Positions 35,271 to 44,149 of a stretch of DNA of 64,000 bases are shown here, piece by piece; position 1 is the first letter of the stretch, and each line of letters begins with the position of its first letter. Location: NCBI RefSeq assembly GCF_028553745.1, contig NZ_CP067132.1, forward strand, positions 248,001 to 312,000. The letters are read 5' to 3'. The translations under genes and the position numbers were made by a program. Under the pieces are notes generated by a model, which worked only from the letters and a program-made list of their open reading frames with translations, ran no database searches and was not told the DNA's origin. Origin of the DNA: Paracoccus seriniphilus (GTDB lineage: Bacteria; Pseudomonadota; Alphaproteobacteria; Rhodobacterales; Rhodobacteraceae).

Positions 35271-37504
35271 TGCTCGATGTGCAGTTCAGCCCGACGTTGC
35301 CGCGTTTTGCCTTCGGCGAATTTGATGAAGTGATCATGGATGGGATCTCGTATCGTCCGTCCGAAAGTAACGAATTTGGATATACCTTCCTTCGAACCGA
35401 CCGCTCGGGTGTCGCGGAATCGTTCACCCACGCAGAGCTGTCGCAGCGGGTCACTTCAGGTAAACTCAAACATCGACGTGATGCATTCCTGCCCGAACAT
35501 GCAAAACGACGGCTGAGGATGCCGACACAGGAGCTGTCCAAGCTTTCGTTAAAACAGCAGCAGAAGGCCAAATACCATGAGTCCCTCGTGCGCGCGTTCC
35601 TGGAGATGGAGTCCGAGGGCAAGGTCAAACGCACCGAAGGTTCCGTGAAACTCGCCTTGTCCGAAATCAAATTCCGGGCCGGAAAGTACCTATCGGTGCC
35701 GAGCGAAGGCGACCCGGCCCCCGCCGGCGGCAAAACCATGATCGTTCCCACGAAGATCAGCGCGAGCAGGCTACTCAAGCGCGTAGCCGCCTTCAGCCGA
35801 GACGGGATGGTGGCCCTCTATGGCCAGGGCGGACAAGGACGTCGCAGCCGCCGTCTCGGCGCAGATGAACTCGCTCTTTTGTCCCAAACGGTCCGCAACT
35901 ACCTGACGATGGAAAAGCCAACCATTGCGCAGGTGATCGAAGACGTGGAGCACGCATTCATTGCTGAGAACCTTCGCCGCAAGGAGTTGAGGGAAAGGGA
36001 AGTAGCCGGTGAGGCGCACGGCCAGAGTACCAGGCCGCTCGTGATGCCGTCTCGAGAGACGATCCGGCTCGAAGTCAGGAAGCTGGACCCATTCGAGGTG
36101 GACCTTGCTCGGTTCGGACTGGAACAGGCCCGCAAGCGCAACGCGCCGGTTGGAAAGGGGCTGGAACTCACGCGCCCCTTGGAACGCGTAGAGATGGATG
36201 AGTGGAAAGTTGATCTCCAGTCTTTTCTGGCGACGACTGGCATTTGGTCAATCCTGAGCGAGGAGGAGAAGGCCAGTTTCGGCCTCGAGGACGGCAAGAA
36301 GGCACGCTGGTTCCTGACTGCCGCGATCTGCTGCACTACCCGCTGCATTGTGGCCATGAAGCTCTCGCGGGCGCCCAGCAAGCGAAGTGCTATGCAAACC
36401 ATCGACATGATCGTGCGCGACAAGGGCGTCTGGGCAGACGCGGTCGGCGCACTCTCACCATGGAACATGTCCGGCACGCCTGAGTTGATTGTCACCGATT
36501 GTGGTTCCGCTTTCATCGATTTCGACACAAGGGTCGGGGCAACCGATCTCGGCATCAATATCGACGCTGCTCCGGCGGGAATGCCCGAATTTCGAGCGAG
36601 GATCGAGCGCCTGTTCGGAACGATGTCGAACAACTTCATCGGGCGGTTTACAGGGCGTACATTCAGCAACACTGTCGTGAAGGGCGACTACGATGCCGAG
36701 GCTCGTGCTGCATTGACGGCAGAAGATCTCAGTGAAGCACTGGTCCGCTGGGTGGTGGACGTATACCACCGTCGCCCGCACGCGGGCCTGAACGGGGAAA
36801 CGCCCCTCAATTGTTGGAACCGCCTCGTCGGACGGTATGGGGTCGCGCCGATGCCTGCGCTCGAGCTACGGCGCAGGGCCCTTGGTACCCGGCTGAAGCG
36901 CTCGGTGTCCAAGAAAGGGATCTTCGTTCTGGGCATCCGCTACCACTCCAAAGAACTCGCCCACTGGTTCATGCATAACACCAAAAAGGAAGTCCGTGTC
37001 CGCTGGTATTCGGAGGAGCTCGGCGCGATCGCGGTAGAGCTGGATGGCGATTGGATCGAGGTGCCTGCAGTCTTCGAGCGCTTCCGCGGGGAACGTGCGC
37101 AAACGTGGATGTTGGCGGTGCGTGAAATCCGTGCGTCGGTGGCAGCGCAGAAAAAATTCGACCAAGAGGTCATCTTCCAGGCAATGACCCGTATCCGCGA
37201 GATCAACTCCGACGCCTTGGCGCGGCAGGGACTGTTCGTCGACGACTATTCCGAGGAGCGCGTCGTGCAACTCGAGGACCAGTTCCTGATCGGGCTTGAG
37301 GTGGATGAAACGCCGCGCACTCCACGGATGCGACCCATTTCAGACGGCCTTGGCATCGACCTGTCGACAGCGCGTTCAAACACGCAGCCCCAGTCCCCGA
37401 TGGAGGTTTCAGGCCACGTCGAACCGAAGCGCCATTCTGGGTCAGCAGGCGAACCCGATCCTTTCACCGACCCCGATGCCGAATGGTCCTTCCGGGACAA
37501 GTAG
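35270..37504 (+). CDS. tnsB: TnsB-family DDE transposase
   Basis: 744 residues. N-terminal DNA-binding domains are followed by an rve core with D310 (VEMDEWKVD), D410 (IVTDCGSAF) and E446 (RARIERLFGT), an exact D35E spacing. A Mu-type beta-barrel (near 540-600) and a C-terminal tail likely to contact TnsC follow. It binds the terminal repeats and joins 3' ends to target DNA. No tnsC follows; a terminator does. Confidence 0.92.
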   Translation: MLDVQFSPTLPRFAFGEFDEVIMDGISYRPSESNEFGYTFLRTDRSGVAESFTHAELSQRVTSGKLKHRRDAFLPEHAKRRLRMPTQELSKLSLKQQQKAKYHESLVRAFLEMESEGKVKRTEGSVKLALSEIKFRAGKYLSVPSEGDPAPAGGKTMIVPTKISASRLLKRVAAFSRDGMVALYGQGGQGRRSRRLGADELALLSQTVRNYLTMEKPTIAQVIEDVEHAFIAENLRRKELREREVAGEAHGQSTRPLVMPSRETIRLEVRKLDPFEVDLARFGLEQARKRNAPVGKGLELTRPLERVEMDEWKVDLQSFLATTGIWSILSEEEKASFGLEDGKKARWFLTAAICCTTRCIVAMKLSRAPSKRSAMQTIDMIVRDKGVWADAVGALSPWNMSGTPELIVTDCGSAFIDFDTRVGATDLGINIDAAPAGMPEFRARIERLFGTMSNNFIGRFTGRTFSNTVVKGDYDAEARAALTAEDLSEALVRWVVDVYHRRPHAGLNGETPLNCWNRLVGRYGVAPMPALELRRRALGTRLKRSVSKKGIFVLGIRYHSKELAHWFMHNTKKEVRVRWYSEELGAIAVELDGDWIEVPAVFERFRGERAQTWMLAVREIRASVAAQKKFDQEVIFQAMTRIREINSDALARQGLFVDDYSEERVVQLEDQFLIGLEVDETPRTPRMRPISDGLGIDLSTARSNTQPQSPMEVSGHVEPKRHSGSAGEPDPFTDPDAEWSFRDK

Positions 37505-37529
37505 GGAGCACTCCTTGGCTCACGACATG

Positions 37530-37563
37530 GCCCCTGCAGTCGACACGGACTGCGGGGGTTTTC
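37530..37563 (+). terminator. Intrinsic terminator after tnsB
   Basis: CCCCTGCAGTC and GACTGCGGGG pair across a short loop and are followed by GTTTTCG, 26 bp past the tnsB stop. It separates tnsAB from the accessory genes. The rest of the 340-bp gap (to 37844) holds only the leader motif. Confidence 0.8.
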
Positions 37564-37695
37564 GTTGTTCTGGTGCCACTACAGAGATGAGCTCCTTGGT
37601 TCCGCCACGTCTCCAACCCAACGCGTGCAGATCCAGAATCCGCACCACGGTCCTCTTTGGATTGGCTCAAAGTCCACAACGATTTTAAAACGAAA

Positions 37696-37819
37696 ATAAT
37701 TTTTTTTCTTCGTCCCGGAGACTTGTAGCCAATTTCCTTGTCAGAAGACGAAACTAATACTCATCGAGAACAGAAACGGGAAAAACGACGGACAGGCTTG
37801 ATGCTGCCGCGATTGGCAG
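37696..37819 (+). promoter_or_regulatory. Shared leader motif (copy B) plus hairpin
   Basis: TTTTTTTTCTTCGTCCCGGAG and TTGTAGCCAATTTCC at 37696-37742, then the hairpin CTGCC/GGCAG at 37804-37819. The whole ~130-bp leader is similar to that at 3796-3929. Confidence 0.55.
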
Positions 37820-37844
37820 ACGCGCAACCCAAAGGAGGACCACA

Positions 37845-38258
37845 TTGCTGCGTAGACTACCCACGAACCCCCTGTCCACTGACCCCCAACTGTCCGCAGT
37901 CCGAGCGCATTTTTCCGCGAACGGGGAATCCCTTTGCAACGCTGCGGCCCTGATCGATGGTGACGCCGGGAGATCTCGCGTTCTACGGCTCATGTCTCAG
38001 CTGCGGGGCGCATCGCGTCTCGATCGGACGATCCGGCTCTGGCTGGTCGAATTGCATAGGCTTCTTTCTCTCGACCCTGACATCGGCGCGTTCGAGTCAA
38101 ACCTGTCATTCTGGACCTCCTTCGACCCGGCGGGTCCGGAAGTGGAGGAAATCTGCCTCCTTACGGACCAGCTCCACGATCTCCTCGTCGAGATTGGCGA
38201 ACGGGATGATGCCCGGGACGCGCAGGCACTCGCGTTCCAAGCCAACGATGCCGCATGA
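37845..38258 (+). CDS. Tn7-associated small accessory protein (type 1), newer element
   Basis: 137 residues beginning at TTG 37845 behind AAAGGAGGACC; the paralogue at 3930 uses ATG at the same position, which fixes this start. Same helical, acidic protein with RVLRLMSQLRGASRLDR and VEEICLLTDQLHDLLVEIGE. Function unknown. A weak start beside a strong ribosome site and a conserved leader hairpin suggest controlled expression. Confidence 0.7.
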   Translation: MLRRLPTNPLSTDPQLSAVRAHFSANGESLCNAAALIDGDAGRSRVLRLMSQLRGASRLDRTIRLWLVELHRLLSLDPDIGAFESNLSFWTSFDPAGPEVEEICLLTDQLHDLLVEIGERDDARDAQALAFQANDAA

Positions 38259-38325
38259 AGGTAGCCCGTTGGTCGAGCACGGCCAGCGGCACTCCACTCC
38301 CCAGAAGCGAAATGAGGATATTGCC

Positions 38326-38763
38326 ATGAAATACTTCGACCATATGACAGACACGACGCTCTGCGCCCACATCCTGCAAGGGCTCGACATCCTGCACGAT
38401 CAGATCCAGCGCAATGATGCGGATATGCCTGCCACCGACCTCATATTGGTTCTGCAAAGTCTATCCGCACTGCGCCGGAACGGTCCACTCTCCGAGACCG
38501 CAGCCGATGAAATTGGACGCATCGAGAGCCTTCTCGACCAAGCCATCTCGCAGGAAACCCTCGGCTTCCGGAACGTCTTCGACGGGATTGAAGACCCAGA
38601 ACTCGGAGCCGTCGGTCGTGTTCGCGCGGTCCCCGTGCTATCCGAAAAGGGTGCCGCTCTCGACAGGCTGCTGAAAGGCTTCCGGCAGTTCCTCGCGATG
38701 CGGAATCTGTTGGCAGCCAGGGTCGATAGCCGGCTTATGGTGAACCGAAAAATAGCCGCGTAG
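38326..38763 (+). CDS. Small accessory protein near right end of newer element (type 4)
   Basis: 145 residues, unrecognised. Helical, with LCAHILQGLDILHDQIQRND and LLDQAISQETLG; no membrane segment. ATG 38326 has GAGG 9 bases upstream. It is 67 bp after the type 1 gene, probably the same transcript, and is the last gene before the transposon right end. Confidence 0.6.
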   Translation: MKYFDHMTDTTLCAHILQGLDILHDQIQRNDADMPATDLILVLQSLSALRRNGPLSETAADEIGRIESLLDQAISQETLGFRNVFDGIEDPELGAVGRVRAVPVLSEKGAALDRLLKGFRQFLAMRNLLAARVDSRLMVNRKIAA

Positions 38764-38856
38764 TTCTACCTGGCGGAGTGTGGTGAGGAAACGCCAACTG
38801 ATCAACAATTGCGGTCATGTGGCAACCACCGACAGGCGACCGTTCATGCAAGCATC

Positions 38857-38890
38857 GAAGGCCACGGGAATACCCGTGGCCTTCTTGCTT
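38857..38890 (+). terminator. Terminator after the accessory genes
   Basis: Perfect 12-bp stem GAAGGCCACGGG/CCCGTGGCCTTC with an AATA loop (38857-38884) followed by TTGCTTT. It could work in both directions. No gene is supported between 38764 and the nrdJ stop. Confidence 0.75.
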
Positions 38891-39059
38891 TCATGGATCG
38901 CAGCCCCAAGAAGATGGCGTTACATCGCTCAAAATAGGGCTCGCCGCTTTGACGCCACTTTGAATGACCGAAAACAAGATAACTTTTAGCTCCTATTTTC
39001 GTAAAATTCTACCCGACCCTATAGAAAACTCGAAATACTCCGCTCTCGGAGAGGGCTTT

Positions 39060-39131
39060 CCAAATAGCCGCCCTTAACTTGTGGAATGGCCATTTTCTTC
39101 CGAAAATGGCCAAAATTAGCTTGTCGCCACA
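39060..39131 (-). repeat. Right-end TnsB-site array of newer Tn7-like transposon
   Basis: Reading inward from 39131: TGTGGCGACAAGCTAATTTT, GGCCATTTT, then CACAAGTTAAGGGCGGCTAT. A perfect palindrome TGGCCATTTT/AAAATGGCCA (39087-39112) links the two sites. Since nrdJ reads toward this end, the palindrome may also stop nrdJ transcription. Confidence 0.82.
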
Positions 39132-39136
39132 ACAAG
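39132..39136. repeat. Target-site duplication ACAAG, right copy
   Basis: Matches 12861-12865. It lies 16 bp from the nrdJ stop codon (39153-39155), comparable with the attachment of Tn7 just beyond glmS. Confidence 0.9.
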
Positions 39137-39152
39137 AACACCTGATTGCCGA

Positions 39153-41420
39153 TCAGCCGCATTTCGAATGGCCGCAGCTTGGGCAGGTCATGCAGCCTTC
39201 GACCATGCGCATTCCATATTGACCGCAGCTGGGGCAGGCTGGCCCGCGGGGGCGTTCTTCTCCGACGGCCATGACCTCGGCCTTGGGATCCGTCTTGAGG
39301 CCGAGACCCTCGCCTTCCAGGAACCCCGTCGCGATCAGGTGGCGCTCTATGACACCACCAATAGCCGCAAGGATCGAGGGAACATAGCGCCCCTGCATCC
39401 ACGCTCCGCCACGGGGATCAAAGACTGCTTTCAGTTCCTCGACCACGAAGCTGACATCGCCACCGCGCCGGAACACCGCCGAGATCATCCGCGTCAACGC
39501 GACCGTCCAGGCGTAATGCTCCATGTTCTTCGAGTTGATGAACACCTCGAAGGGGCGGCGATGGTCGCCCTGAATGATGTCATTGACCGTGATATAGATG
39601 GCATGTTCCGAACCCGGCCATTTCAGCTTGTAGGTCGCGCCTTCCAGTGCCGCCGGACGGTCCAGCGGTTCGGTCAGATAGACCACATCCGCGCCCTGAT
39701 CGGCCTCGGGCGTGGTTTCGGTCTTCTCGCTGACCGACAGCACGCTGCCAGTGACGTCATTGGGGCGATAGGTCGTGCAGCCCTTGCAACCCAGATCCCA
39801 GGCCGAGAGATACACATCCTTGAATTCCTCGAAGCTGATGTCCTCGGGGCAGTTGATGGTCTTGGAGATCGAGCTGTCGACCCATTCCTGCGCGGCCGCC
39901 TGCATGGCGACGTGATCCTTGGGGGCAAGGGTCTGCGCGTTCACGAAATAATCCGGCAGCGGCGCATCACCATGCAGGTCACGCCACATCTGCACCGCGT
40001 AATCGACGACCTCTTCTTCGGTGCGCGAGCCATCCTTCTGCAAGACCTTGCGCGTATAGGCATAGGCAAAGACCGGCTCGATGCCAGAACTGACATTGCC
40101 GGCATAAAGGCTGATCGTGCCCGTCGGTGCAATCGAGGTCAGCAATGCGTTGCGGATGCCATGTTCGGCGATGGCGGCGCGGACATCCTCGTCCATCTTG
40201 GCCATGAAGCCGGAACTCAGGTATTTTTCCGCGTCAAACAGCGGGAAGGGGCCTTTCTCCTTGGCCAGATCGACACTGGCCAGATAGGCCGAACGCGCGA
40301 TCGCCTTCATCCAGACGCGGGTTTGCTGCACGGCATCCCCGGCCCCATAGCGCAGACCCAGCATCAGCAGCGCATCGGCCAGACCGGTCACACCCAGACC
40401 GATGCGGCGCTTGGCCTGCGCCTCGGCCGCCTGGGCTTCCAGCGGGAATTTCGAGGCATCGACGACATTGTCCATCATCCGCACGGCCGTACGCACCAGA
40501 TCATCAAGAGCGGCCTCATCCAGCCGGGCAGAACCGGTAAAGGGTTCGGTGACCAGCCGCGCCAGATTGATCGAGCCCAGAAGACATGCGCCATATGGTG
40601 GCAGCGGCTGTTCCCCGCAGGGATTGGTCGCGGCGATGGTCTCGACATAGTTCAGATTGTTGGCTTTGTTGATCCGGTCGATGAAAATGACGCCCGGCTC
40701 TGCGTAATCATAGGTGGCCCGCATGATCCGGTTCCACAGATCGCGCGCCTGAACGGTCTGATAGACCCTGTCCTTGAATTTCAGATCCCACGGGCCGTCC
40801 GCCTTGACCGCATCCATGAAGTCATCGGTGACCAGAACCGACAGGTTGAACATGCGCAGCCGTGCGCTGTCCTGCTTGGCCTCGATGAACTGCTCGATAT
40901 CGGGATGGTCGCAGCGCATGGTCGCCATCATCGCGCCACGGCGCGAGCCGGCCGACATGATCGTGCGGCACATCGCGTCCCAGACATCCATGAAGGACAA
41001 CGGCCCCGAAGCATCGGCAGCAACGCCTTTGACTTCGGCGCCACGCGGGCGGATGGTGGAAAAATCGTAACCGATGCCGCCGCCCTGCTGCATGGTCAGC
41101 GCCGCTTCCTTGAGCATGTCGAAGATGCCCGCCATGCTGTCGGGAATGGTGCCCATGACAAAGCAGTTGAACAGCGTCACCGAGCGCCCGGTGCCCGCCC
41201 CCGCCAGAATCCGGCCTGCGGGCAGGAACTTGAAATCTTCAAGGGCGGCGTTGAAGCGCTCTTCCCATTTCGCCGGGTCCTTTTCGACACGGGCCAGATC
41301 ACGCGCAACACGGCGCCAGCTATCCTCGACCGAACCGTCGACCGGCTGCCCTTCGGCGTCTTTCATCCGGTATTTCATATCCCAGATTTGTTCGGCGATG
41401 GGGGCAGCAAAGCGGGTCAT
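39153..41420 (-). CDS. nrdJ: Adenosylcobalamin-dependent ribonucleotide reductase (class II)
   Basis: 755 residues. FNCFVMGTIPDSM, GGIGYDFSTIRPRG, NPCGEQPLPPYG with the thiyl-radical Cys, and the class II long C-terminus ending in CPSCGQYGM...CPSCGHSKCG, a double CxxC tail for redox transfer. It makes deoxyribonucleotides without oxygen or iron. ATG 41420 follows AAGGAAG. Its 3' end appears to be the attachment site for both Tn7-like elements. No cobalamin riboswitch is visible in the 75 bp upstream. Confidence 0.95.
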   Translation of the reverse strand: MTRFAAPIAEQIWDMKYRMKDAEGQPVDGSVEDSWRRVARDLARVEKDPAKWEERFNAALEDFKFLPAGRILAGAGTGRSVTLFNCFVMGTIPDSMAGIFDMLKEAALTMQQGGGIGYDFSTIRPRGAEVKGVAADASGPLSFMDVWDAMCRTIMSAGSRRGAMMATMRCDHPDIEQFIEAKQDSARLRMFNLSVLVTDDFMDAVKADGPWDLKFKDRVYQTVQARDLWNRIMRATYDYAEPGVIFIDRINKANNLNYVETIAATNPCGEQPLPPYGACLLGSINLARLVTEPFTGSARLDEAALDDLVRTAVRMMDNVVDASKFPLEAQAAEAQAKRRIGLGVTGLADALLMLGLRYGAGDAVQQTRVWMKAIARSAYLASVDLAKEKGPFPLFDAEKYLSSGFMAKMDEDVRAAIAEHGIRNALLTSIAPTGTISLYAGNVSSGIEPVFAYAYTRKVLQKDGSRTEEEVVDYAVQMWRDLHGDAPLPDYFVNAQTLAPKDHVAMQAAAQEWVDSSISKTINCPEDISFEEFKDVYLSAWDLGCKGCTTYRPNDVTGSVLSVSEKTETTPEADQGADVVYLTEPLDRPAALEGATYKLKWPGSEHAIYITVNDIIQGDHRRPFEVFINSKNMEHYAWTVALTRMISAVFRRGGDVSFVVEELKAVFDPRGGAWMQGRYVPSILAAIGGVIERHLIATGFLEGEGLGLKTDPKAEVMAVGEERPRGPACPSCGQYGMRMVEGCMTCPSCGHSKCG

Positions 41421-41495
41421 CGATACTTCCTTTAGTGTTGATGGCAGCATAACACCCCAGATATTGATCCGAAGTGGCCTTAGCAAGTGATTATA

Positions 41496-42365
41496 TTAAG
41501 ACGTTTTCGACCCAAAGTCGAAACCTTCCCGCACAAGTTTTTCGGCGGCGGCAGAGAGCGTCTTACGCGTATGACCTGAAACGGAAATCGGTGCTGACAG
41601 CCGCACGGTCACATCGCCCTGCACCGGTGCAGACAGCACCGCAAGCAGGTGATCGGCCAGCGCCATATCGTCCCACCAGCCATAGAATCGCGGATCGGTC
41701 CCCGCCGGAGCGCGGTAGATCACGCTCATCGGCTGGATGGCCAGGGAATCGGGCAGATCGGGATCGAGAAAGCCCTGGAACAGCGTCGGCTTGAAGGGCA
41801 GCACCCGCTGGCCATCGGTCGAAGTGCCCTCGGGAAAGAACAACAGCCTGTGCCCGGCGCGAATCCGGGCCGCGAATTGGGCCGCCTGTTCGCGCGCCAG
41901 CTTGGGGTCACGGGTGACGAAATGGGTATTTGTCACCGCCGTCAGAATATTGATCCCGGGCCAGCTGCGCACCTCGGACTTGCTGACGAAAAACACCGGC
42001 ATCGCGGCATTCATGGTCAGTATATCCAGCCAGCTTGAATGATTGGCCACCACCGCCCCCGGCCCGCGCATCGGTTTTCCGACGCGGTGCCAGCGCAAAC
42101 CGATGCAGCGCAGCACCAGCCGGCAGACGCCCTGCACATAGGGACCCGTCCATGGCCTGCGGGGGCCGTGGAACATCCGTTCCGTCAGGCGCAGCGGCAA
42201 TATCAGGATCACCCCGATCAGCAGCACGACAACCGCCGGAACACCTCGGCGCAACACCCGCCACCAGCCACGCACACCCTGCGGTGCCGGCAGGACAGGA
42301 GTGTCGCCATCACGCCATGTCGCCGCCCCGCGGCCCGGATCGACGCGCCCTTGCCTCTCGCTCAT
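41496..42365 (-). CDS. olsA: Lysophospholipid acyltransferase, likely OlsA
   Basis: 289 residues with an N-terminal membrane helix (43-60), acyltransferase motif NHSSWLD (H109, D114) and FPEGTS. PlsC-superfamily enzyme. It follows an OlsB-like gene with an ATGA overlap, which points to the second step of ornithine lipid synthesis (O-acylation of lyso-ornithine lipid) at the inner membrane. A phosphatidic-acid role is the alternative. Confidence 0.8.
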   Translation of the reverse strand: MSERQGRVDPGRGAATWRDGDTPVLPAPQGVRGWWRVLRRGVPAVVVLLIGVILILPLRLTERMFHGPRRPWTGPYVQGVCRLVLRCIGLRWHRVGKPMRGPGAVVANHSSWLDILTMNAAMPVFFVSKSEVRSWPGINILTAVTNTHFVTRDPKLAREQAAQFAARIRAGHRLLFFPEGTSTDGQRVLPFKPTLFQGFLDPDLPDSLAIQPMSVIYRAPAGTDPRFYGWWDDMALADHLLAVLSAPVQGDVTVRLSAPISVSGHTRKTLSAAAEKLVREGFDFGSKTS

Positions 42366-43144
42366 TGGGACTGCCAACGGCTTTCATAGAACTTGCGGTG
42401 CTTGTCGGACATGGCCTTGGTATCCATCAGCAGGAATACGTCGGTCGTATTGAAAGCGCGATCGACAAAGGCCCCCTCGCCGACCATGCCACCCAGCCGC
42501 AGATAGGCCTTGATCAGCGCCGGCATCCCGATCAGTGCCTGACGCCGGTCCAGTTGGTCGGGCGGGATCAGATCCATCGGCTGAAAACCCTCGGCCCGTG
42601 CCACCGGGCGCAGGCCCTCGGGCGCAAGATGGTTGTGATGCAGCCAGCTGAGCGAGGGCGCCAGCACCTGAATATCAGTGCCGTGAAAGCTGGCGACGCC
42701 AAACAGAACCTCGATCCCCAGATCAAGGACATAATCCGCCAGGGCGTTCCACAACAGGAACATGGCCGTCCCGCCGCGAAAGGCAGGATCGACACAGGAA
42801 CGGCCCAGTTCCAGAACCGGACGATCCGATTGCCGCAGGGGTGTCAGGTCATATTCGCTGTCACAATAGAAGCGACCAAAGCTGCGGGCGCGATCGCCGG
42901 GCAACAGACGATAGACCCCGACCACATGGTCCAGATCCTCGACCGACCGGCGCCGGTCGATCAGGCAGAGGTGATCGACGATATCGTCGAATTCATCGCG
43001 CTCGAGACGCGCGTCGTGGTCGACCAGCGGGCCGGTTCCGCCCAGTTCCTCGACAAAGACACGATAGCGCAGCCGTTGGGCGGCGCGCAGGTCACTGTCG
43101 GAACGGGCAATGCGAATGTCGAAATATGATGGATCAGACTTCAT
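42362..43144 (-). CDS. olsB: Ornithine N-acyltransferase OlsB-like (GNAT)
   Basis: 260 residues. LRYRVFVEELG near the N-terminus, ELGRSCVDPAFRGG and GVASFHG are typical of the hemolysin/OlsB acyltransferase family that transfers a 3-hydroxyacyl group from ACP to ornithine. ATG 43144 is chosen as the first good start. Forms an operon with olsA. Confidence 0.85.
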   Translation of the reverse strand: MKSDPSYFDIRIARSDSDLRAAQRLRYRVFVEELGGTGPLVDHDARLERDEFDDIVDHLCLIDRRRSVEDLDHVVGVYRLLPGDRARSFGRFYCDSEYDLTPLRQSDRPVLELGRSCVDPAFRGGTAMFLLWNALADYVLDLGIEVLFGVASFHGTDIQVLAPSLSWLHHNHLAPEGLRPVARAEGFQPMDLIPPDQLDRRQALIGMPALIKAYLRLGGMVGEGAFVDRAFNTTDVFLLMDTKAMSDKHRKFYESRWQSQ

Positions 43145-43298
43145 GCGGCCTTCGATCGAAGGAGGGAAAGACGCCGATCTGTCTAGGGTCAGGGAGACCT
43201 CATTGCAACACAAGCTGCAAATCAAGCCGCGTCACAAAAGGGTAATGGTTGCGAAAAACAACCTGTGGCTGCAATCTTCGGTCCAAGCCCAAACCGGA

Positions 43299-43478
43299 TC
43301 AGCCGTCGTTGCCAATGATGATTTCCAGTTGCACTCGCTTTCCGTCCAGAACCTGCTTGCCGGCCTCGGCAAAATTCACGGTGATCCGGTCTCCGATGCG
43401 CGACTGGACCTGTCCCGGCCCCCACTCGGGCGCCCCGGGGTGACGGACGCGCATACCCGGTTCAAGCATCTCGTTCAC
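43299..43478 (-). CDS. DUF3553 domain protein
   Basis: 59 residues, too short for many gene callers. GTG 43478 lies 8 bases after AGGAG; an ATG at 43469 is possible. The sequence MLEPGMRVRHPGAPEWGPGQ followed by VQSRIGDRITVNFAEAGKQV is the DUF3553 pattern, a small beta-barrel like that in CarD/UvrD-associated domains. Function unknown. Confidence 0.8.
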   Translation of the reverse strand: MNEMLEPGMRVRHPGAPEWGPGQVQSRIGDRITVNFAEAGKQVLDGKRVQLEIIIGNDG

Positions 43479-43516
43479 AACAAGCTCTCCTGCTTCAATG
43501 CGAATGGTAACGGTTC

Positions 43517-44149
43517 ATGACTGTCGACACAACGCGGATGTTACCCGAAGATCTGGCCACGCTGGTGGGATCACGCCTGTGCCATGATCTTGTTTCTCCC
43601 CTTGGTGCCATCGGAAATGGCATCGAACTGCTGGAAATGTCACCGGATTTCCCCGGTCTGGCAACCAGCCCCGAAATGTCCCTGATCGCGCAATCGGTCA
43701 AGGCCGCGCGCGACCGGATTCATGCCTTCCGAATGGCCTTTGGCCAGGCCCGATCAGACCAGCGGGTTGCGGATCGCGAATTGCGCGACCTGCTGCTTGG
43801 CGCGTCGGCACAGGGCCGGCTGCAGATCGAACTGGACGCGCAGGGAGATTTTCCCCGCAGCGAGGTCAGAATGCTGATGCTGGCGGTGATGTGCCTTGAT
43901 ACCGCAATGCCATGGGGCGGACGGCTCTCTGCGCAGCATGACTCTGCGGGCTGGAAGTTGCGGGCCGAGGCCGAGCGCGTGAAACAGGATGACGCCCTGT
44001 GGGCATGGCTGGACGAAGCGGCGGAATGCGAAGGCCGCAGAATTGCCCCTGCGGAGGTGCAGTTTCCATTGCTTGCGCGGGCGGTGCACAATGCGGGACG
44101 CAGGCTGACATGGCATCTGGATGAGACCGGCGGCGACATCAGTTTCTGA
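43517..44149 (+). CDS. chpT: Histidine phosphotransferase ChpT
   Basis: 210 residues. SRLCHDLVSPLGAIGNGIEL carries the phospho-accepting H23 in a HisKA-like dimerisation helix, with a degenerate ATPase-like C-terminal domain. ChpT passes phosphate from CckA to CtrA in alphaproteobacteria. It diverges from the DUF3553 gene across 38 bp. Confidence 0.88.
   Translation: MTVDTTRMLPEDLATLVGSRLCHDLVSPLGAIGNGIELLEMSPDFPGLATSPEMSLIAQSVKAARDRIHAFRMAFGQARSDQRVADRELRDLLLGASAQGRLQIELDAQGDFPRSEVRMLMLAVMCLDTAMPWGGRLSAQHDSAGWKLRAEAERVKQDDALWAWLDEAAECEGRRIAPAEVQFPLLARAVHNAGRRLTWHLDETGGDISF

Larger units (their letters stand above)
12866..39131. mobile_element. Tn7-like transposon with defence cargo (newer tandem copy)
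   Basis: 26,266 bp bounded by TGTGATGACAACCTAATTT (left) and, on the minus strand, TGTGGCGACAAGCTAATTT (right), with ACAAG duplicated outside. Left arm: tniQ and tnsC on the minus strand. Right arm: small gene, tnsA, tnsB and two small genes on the plus strand. Cargo lies between. All four core proteins look intact, with catalytic residues present, so the element could be mobile. No CRISPR array, cas gene or tnsE was seen. It sits 16 bp beyond the nrdJ stop codon. Confidence 0.92.

Noticed and set aside
38780..38989. 69-residue frame after the last accessory gene
   Set aside because: Spans a perfect terminator hairpin, no good start.
12866..39131. CRISPR-associated transposon
   Set aside because: No cas genes, no regularly spaced repeats and no crRNA-like array were seen; TniQ is the large TnsD type.
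39168..41435. 755-residue open frame on the plus strand opposite nrdJ
   Set aside because: Antisense of a strongly conserved gene in GC-rich DNA; composition (His/Arg/Gln-rich) is typical of such shadows.
41421..41495. Cobalamin riboswitch or NrdR box ahead of nrdJ
   Set aside because: Only 75 bp separate the genes, without a B12-box or a convincing NrdR palindrome.
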